From contig JAOUNZ010000033.1 of NCBI GenBank assembly GCA_029880665.1, forward strand, positions 1-8,912: a stretch of 8,912 nucleotides of DNA. Direction: 5' to 3'. Within the stretch, counting starts at the first letter, position 1. Every line of letters starts with the position of its first letter. A model generated the notes under the pieces. The model saw nothing but the letters and a program-made list of their open reading frames with translations. It was not told the origin of the DNA and did no database searches. This DNA is from Candidatus Nitrosopumilus sp. (GTDB taxonomy: Archaea; Thermoproteota; Nitrososphaeria; Nitrososphaerales; Nitrosopumilaceae). A program made the position numbers and the translations under genes. This document shows positions 6,242-8,912 of the stretch, in pieces.

Positions 6242-6687
6242 ATGCGAAAATGAATGATTTAATCATAAGAGAATTAAGAAAAGAGGATCTCTGGAATGGA
6301 TTTCTTACTTCATTAGATTCCTTAAGAAAAACAAGCAGTATTGACAAAAATAAAGCAAACACAATTTTTGATAAAATTAATTCTAACTCCGATCACATTA
6401 TAGCAGTTGCAGAATTAGACGGAAAAGTAGTTGGAGCAACAACTCTCATAATTGAACAAAAATTCATTCACGACGGTGGAATAGTTGGACATATAGAAGA
6501 TGTTGTGGTGGACAATAAATTTCAAGGTCAAAAAATAGGAGAAAAAATCATAAAATATCTTCTAGAATATGCAAAAAACCGAGGTTGCTACAAGACAATT
6601 TTAGATTGCACTGATGAGATAAAACCATTTTATGAAAAAATAGGTTTCAAGAGTGTTGCAAATGAATTAAGATTCGATCATGCCTAA
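6238..6687 (+). CDS. GNAT acetyltransferase resembling eukaryotic glucosamine-6-phosphate N-acetyltransferase (GNA1)
   Basis: Probably acetylates glucosamine-6-phosphate with acetyl-CoA to give GlcNAc-6-phosphate. The 149 residues form one GNAT domain. The match to eukaryotic GNA1 goes beyond the general fold: IIEQKFIHDGG (71-81) corresponds to IIERKIIHELG as I recall yeast Gna1, GHIEDVVV (84-91) to GHIEDIAV, the CoA loop QGQKIG (96-101) to QGQGLG, and GCYKTILDC (116-124) and FYEKIGF (131-137) are almost the same. The length also equals GNA1, about 150-160. The frame opens with GTG at 6238, overlapping the nucleotidyltransferase stop (GTGA); an ATG at 6250 is the alternative and begins MNDLIIREL. 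The two genes are translationally coupled, which fits consecutive work on amino sugars with a phosphomutase acting in between. Its stop overlaps that of the membrane-protein gene convergently. The family is secure; substrate is inferred from the close motif match. Confidence 0.82.
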   Translation: MNAKMNDLIIRELRKEDLWNGFLTSLDSLRKTSSIDKNKANTIFDKINSNSDHIIAVAELDGKVVGATTLIIEQKFIHDGGIVGHIEDVVVDNKFQGQKIGEKIIKYLLEYAKNRGCYKTILDCTDEIKPFYEKIGFKSVANELRFDHA

Positions 6688-7124
6688 AAGAATTCTTTCT
6701 TAGGGCGTTTTTTTATGTTCTTGGCCAAGTATGCCCCAATCCCAATTACAGCAAATGACAATGTCATAAATAAAATGGGAATTATCTTGACCGCATCTGT
6801 AAGATAAATCTCTTCGATATCCTCTAATAAAGCATAACAGACAAACATTCCTGCCAGTAAAATTATTCCACCAACAATTATTAGTACTCCAATTTGTCTT
6901 GAGCCATATTTTTTTGACATGATAAATGCAACTGCAGCTAGAATTCCAGCTGGTGCAACACCTATCGAAATAAATTGAATTATTTTGGGATCTGCAGAGA
7001 ATGATCTTGCAAAGTCAAAATCTTCAGGAACATTAACCATAAAATTATAAACTGAAATCATTTCACCGGCAAACATTGCAAACAAAGCAACACTAGTAAC
7101 TGCAAGCCATTTTTCAATCGCCAT
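6684..7124 (-). CDS. Four-helix membrane protein, unknown function
   Basis: A 146-residue integral membrane protein I do not recognise. Hydrophobic segments lie at about 6-28, 49-69, 77-99 and 112-134. An acidic loop (VPEDFDFARSFSADPK) follows the first helix, a second acidic loop (LEDIEEIYLTD) lies between helices three and four, and a Lys/Arg-rich tail (KNIKKRPKKEFF) suggests a cytoplasmic C-terminus. The reading frame extends upstream to an ATG at 7157, but a strong TATA-like box at 7145-7153 lies inside that extension and is spaced 25 nt from the ATG at 7124, so the shorter start is preferred. It follows the GalT-like gene on the same strand but has its own promoter. Its TAG stop interlocks with the TAA of the acetyltransferase gene on the opposite strand (CTAA). 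Confidence 0.75.
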   Translation of the reverse strand: MAIEKWLAVTSVALFAMFAGEMISVYNFMVNVPEDFDFARSFSADPKIIQFISIGVAPAGILAAVAFIMSKKYGSRQIGVLIIVGGIILLAGMFVCYALLEDIEEIYLTDAVKIIPILFMTLSFAVIGIGAYLAKNIKKRPKKEFF

Positions 7125-7144
7125 AACTTTACAGGTTTTAGTTG

Positions 7145-7153
7145 ATAAATAAA
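7145..7153 (-). promoter_or_regulatory. TATA-like box for the membrane-protein gene
   Basis: TTTATTTAT on the minus strand is centred 25 nt before the ATG at 7124. It decides the start codon choice and implies a leaderless transcript separate from the GalT-like gene upstream. Confidence 0.55.
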
Positions 7154-7167
7154 CCATTCAAAAAAAA

Positions 7168-8184
7168 TCACATGATGCCAACAAGGTTGGCCAATTCTTT
7201 CCTAGAAAATACTCCAAGTTTTTCTGCCGCTTGTTCAGGGGATATGTCATTTAAGAAAATTCCATACCCTCGCTCTAATCCAGACCAAGCTTTAGTGATT
7301 GGATAAATTTCAATATGCCAATGAATCTGTCTACTGTTTTTCTTTTCAGGAGAAAGGTGAAAAACAAGATTGTAGGATACGTTTTTGACAGTTTTTGACA
7401 ATCCGCCTAATGTCGCTCTCAAAATCAATGATAGATCATTGATTTCTTTTTGAGTGATCTTTGAAAAACTTGTAGCATGTTTTTTAGGAGAAATCCAAAA
7501 TTCATATGGATATGAAGGTGCCCAAGGAGAAAATGCAATGAATCCTTCGGTTTGTAAGATCTGTCTAGGACCACTAATTTCCTCATTTATTGTTTGACAC
7601 ATAGGACATACGCCTTTTTCATTCAGGATTTTATGTGATGCCTCAGCTTCTGTCTCAATTACTGGTGGGATTGTAGAAAACGTCAATAAATTGAGGTGAG
7701 GATGAGGATTTAGGTTTCCTGCTAGTTCTCCCTGATCCGCATATATCGAAACATATGTTACACCTTTTTGAGTGTAAAGCCATCTTAATCTGTCTTGAAC
7801 AACAACTAAAACATTAGACCATTGTTCAGTATCGATTGTTGCAAAAGTATCTTTTTCATTTGGGGATGCAACAACAATGTAATGATAACCGTATGCAGGT
7901 TCACTGTAAAATGGCCTGTCACTGTATGAATTCTCAGTGTCAACTGAAACTATTGGGTTTTTACTTTCAAACACTCTAATGGCCCAACCCTCTACATATT
8001 CATCATCATTATCTTGTAAACGTTGAAGCATCCCATCTTTTGCAACAAGAGACAAAACAGATGGATTTGTCATGGATTCATTACCGGGAGCAAATGGTGA
8101 TTTTTTTGGATCAGTGACTTTGTCATCCTTTTTTGATACAATCATGAACCGCTCAGAAACATAATCTTTGCGCATATCTCCCAT
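7168..8184 (-). CDS. GalT / ADP-glucose-phosphorylase-like nucleotidylyltransferase (HIT superfamily)
   Basis: Members move an NMP group between a hexose-1-phosphate and a nucleotide through a nucleotidyl-histidine intermediate. The 338-residue protein is the expected tandem of two HIT-like domains. NPHPHLN has the catalytic HPH at 161-163, His163 being the expected nucleophile. The usual Gln after HPHG is absent: here the motif continues L164, N165. The N-terminal CPFCPGNE zinc knuckle reads SPFAPGNE (29-36), and the family's SPxH is SPNE (107-110), so the first zinc site is probably gone. The second half keeps a complete-looking set: CPMC (193-196), PKKH (His236) and IHWHIE (His288, His290), as in two-zinc ADP-glucose phosphorylases. 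ATG 8184 is used; 8175 is possible. Substrate is unknown. The nearby sugar nucleotidyltransferase hints at nucleotide-sugar metabolism but does not decide the reaction. Confidence 0.82.
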   Translation of the reverse strand: MGDMRKDYVSERFMIVSKKDDKVTDPKKSPFAPGNESMTNPSVLSLVAKDGMLQRLQDNDDEYVEGWAIRVFESKNPIVSVDTENSYSDRPFYSEPAYGYHYIVVASPNEKDTFATIDTEQWSNVLVVVQDRLRWLYTQKGVTYVSIYADQGELAGNLNPHPHLNLLTFSTIPPVIETEAEASHKILNEKGVCPMCQTINEEISGPRQILQTEGFIAFSPWAPSYPYEFWISPKKHATSFSKITQKEINDLSLILRATLGGLSKTVKNVSYNLVFHLSPEKKNSRQIHWHIEIYPITKAWSGLERGYGIFLNDISPEQAAEKLGVFSRKELANLVGIM

Positions 8185-8401
8185 AATTGTAATTAAAACT
8201 CAATCGTTGTTAAAACGTTTACTAAGATCAAATAAAATTTAAAATCCTCAATTATATGTATAATGAAATATTTGCAAGATTAAGATTTTCTTACTTTCAT
8301 CAAAGTGATAATTTCTAAAAAAATAATATATTTTATTTTGATCACATATATTGTTGCAAGATTTAAAAGAGAGATTTCGATACGAAACAAACAGAGAACT
8401 C
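8185..8401. other. Divergent intergenic region between the GalT-like gene and apgM
   Basis: AT-rich spacer of 217 bases carrying the promoters of both flanking genes. TAATATATTT at 8324-8333 is the best TATA-like box for the rightward gene and lies 25 nt from an in-frame TTG at 8351. A second AT-rich box, ATATATT at 8346-8352, could serve the ATG at 8402 with a short leader. For the leftward gene only a weak box around 8209-8217 is visible. A 10-bp direct repeat, TTGCAAGATT, occurs at 8272-8281 and 8354-8363. Confidence 0.4.
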
Positions 8402-8912
8402 ATGGATAATTCTGACATTCACATGATCTATGTTCTCTTAGATGGTGTAGGTGATCTTCCACATCCAGATTTGAATGGAAAGACGCCGTTAGAAGCTGCA
8501 CATACTCCAATATTAGATAAGATTGCCAGTAATGGTGCTATAGGAGAAGTCATCTCAGTGGGAAAAGGAATAGCTCCAGAATCAGACATTGCGGTATTCA
8601 ACATGCTTGGTTACAAGTTCAACCATGCAGAGTATGTGGGTAGAGGAGTCATCGAGGCAATTGGAATAGGGATTGATTTTAAGGATGGCGACTTGGCATT
8701 AAGGGGGAATTACTCTACCCTGGATGAAGAAGGTCTAATTATAGATAGACGCGCAGGAAGAAATATTGAAAAAGAAGATGCGGATGGAATTGCAAAAGAA
8801 ATTGAAAGAAAAATTAATCTTTCAAACCCAGATATCTCTGTAGTAGTGTATCCTACCATTGGGCATAGAGTGACAGTCAGAATTAGAACAAATTCGCATT
8901 TGTCATCAAAAA
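8402..8912 (+). CDS. apgM: 2,3-bisphosphoglycerate-independent phosphoglycerate mutase, archaeal ApgM type (3'-truncated)
   Basis: Interconverts 3- and 2-phosphoglycerate in glycolysis/gluconeogenesis through a phosphoserine intermediate and two metals. The 170 residues visible before the window ends match the ApgM start: YVLLDGVGDLP with a metal-binding Asp, GKTPLEAAHTPILD, APESDIAVFNMLGY whose Ser is the expected nucleophile, YVGRGVIEA, and the DRRAGR motif that binds the substrate phosphate region. ATG 8402 places the first strand near the N-terminus as in characterised archaeal enzymes. The frame stays open upstream to TTG codons at 8351 and 8354, adding up to 17 residues, and a TATA-like box lies 25 nt before 8351, so a longer leaderless form cannot be dismissed. 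The gene is divergent from the GalT-like gene. The C-terminal part with the remaining metal ligands lies outside the window. Confidence 0.9.
   Translation, partial: MDNSDIHMIYVLLDGVGDLPHPDLNGKTPLEAAHTPILDKIASNGAIGEVISVGKGIAPESDIAVFNMLGYKFNHAEYVGRGVIEAIGIGIDFKDGDLALRGNYSTLDEEGLIIDRRAGRNIEKEDADGIAKEIERKINLSNPDISVVVYPTIGHRVTVRIRTNSHLSSK

Noticed and set aside
7125..7157. Extended N-terminus for the membrane protein starting at 7157
   Set aside because: A TATA-like box sits within the extension with exact spacing to the ATG at 7124, so the upstream codons are probably not transcribed.
8256..8318. 20-codon ORF (MYNEIFARLRFSYFHQSDNF) with an AT-rich element upstream
   Set aside because: AT-rich elements are everywhere in this spacer, and the peptide has no recognisable features; conservation data would be needed to take it further.
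8272..8363. 10-bp direct repeat TTGCAAGATT in the GalT-like/apgM spacer
   Set aside because: Two copies of a short AT-rich word are expected by chance; not palindromic and not symmetrically placed relative to the promoters.

Overview
The window looks like chromosomal DNA from a low-GC archaeon, most likely a Nitrosopumilus-type ammonia-oxidising member of the Nitrososphaerota. The archaeal call rests on a ThiD-ThiN fusion, an archaeal-type (ApgM) phosphoglycerate mutase, a compact archaeal-length ThiC, and AT-rich TATA-like boxes centred about 25 nt upstream of several start codons, which implies leaderless transcripts. The genus-level placement is inference from base composition and gene content. 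I see no tRNA, rRNA, CRISPR array, insertion sequence or phage gene.

Layout. 1-2146 (+): the 3' part of a class I aminotransferase, a TyrA-type prephenate dehydrogenase overlapping it by 4 nt, and a Nudix hydrolase 5 nt further on. The first two give the last steps of tyrosine (and probably phenylalanine) synthesis. 2129-3457 (-): thiC, whose 3' end overlaps the Nudix gene convergently by 18 nt. 3458-3897: a gene-poor stretch holding the thiC promoter and leader, a possible 31-residue four-cysteine micro-ORF and an inverted-repeat structure. 3898-4089 (-): a 63-residue zinc-ribbon protein. 4196-5494 (+): the thiDN fusion. ThiC plus ThiDN make HMP-P, phosphorylate it to HMP-PP and couple it to the thiazole phosphate, so this is a thiamine locus.

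5543-6687 (+): a short single-domain sugar-phosphate nucleotidyltransferase translationally coupled to an acetyltransferase that closely resembles eukaryotic glucosamine-6-phosphate N-acetyltransferase (GNA1). Together they suggest a eukaryote-style route to UDP-GlcNAc split over two genes, and this is the most interesting part of the window. 6684-7124 (-): a four-helix membrane protein of unknown function. 7168-8184 (-): a GalT/ADP-glucose-phosphorylase-like nucleotidylyltransferase that keeps the catalytic HPH motif but has lost most of its N-terminal zinc ligands. 8402-end (+): the 5' part of ApgM, divergent from the GalT-like gene.

Most of the window is ordinary core metabolism. The unusual points are the GNA1-like/nucleotidyltransferase pair, the altered metal and active-site residues of the GalT-like protein, the CX2CX3C cluster motif of ThiC, and the untidy thiC upstream region with its two candidate starts, upstream ORF and cysteine-rich micro-ORF.
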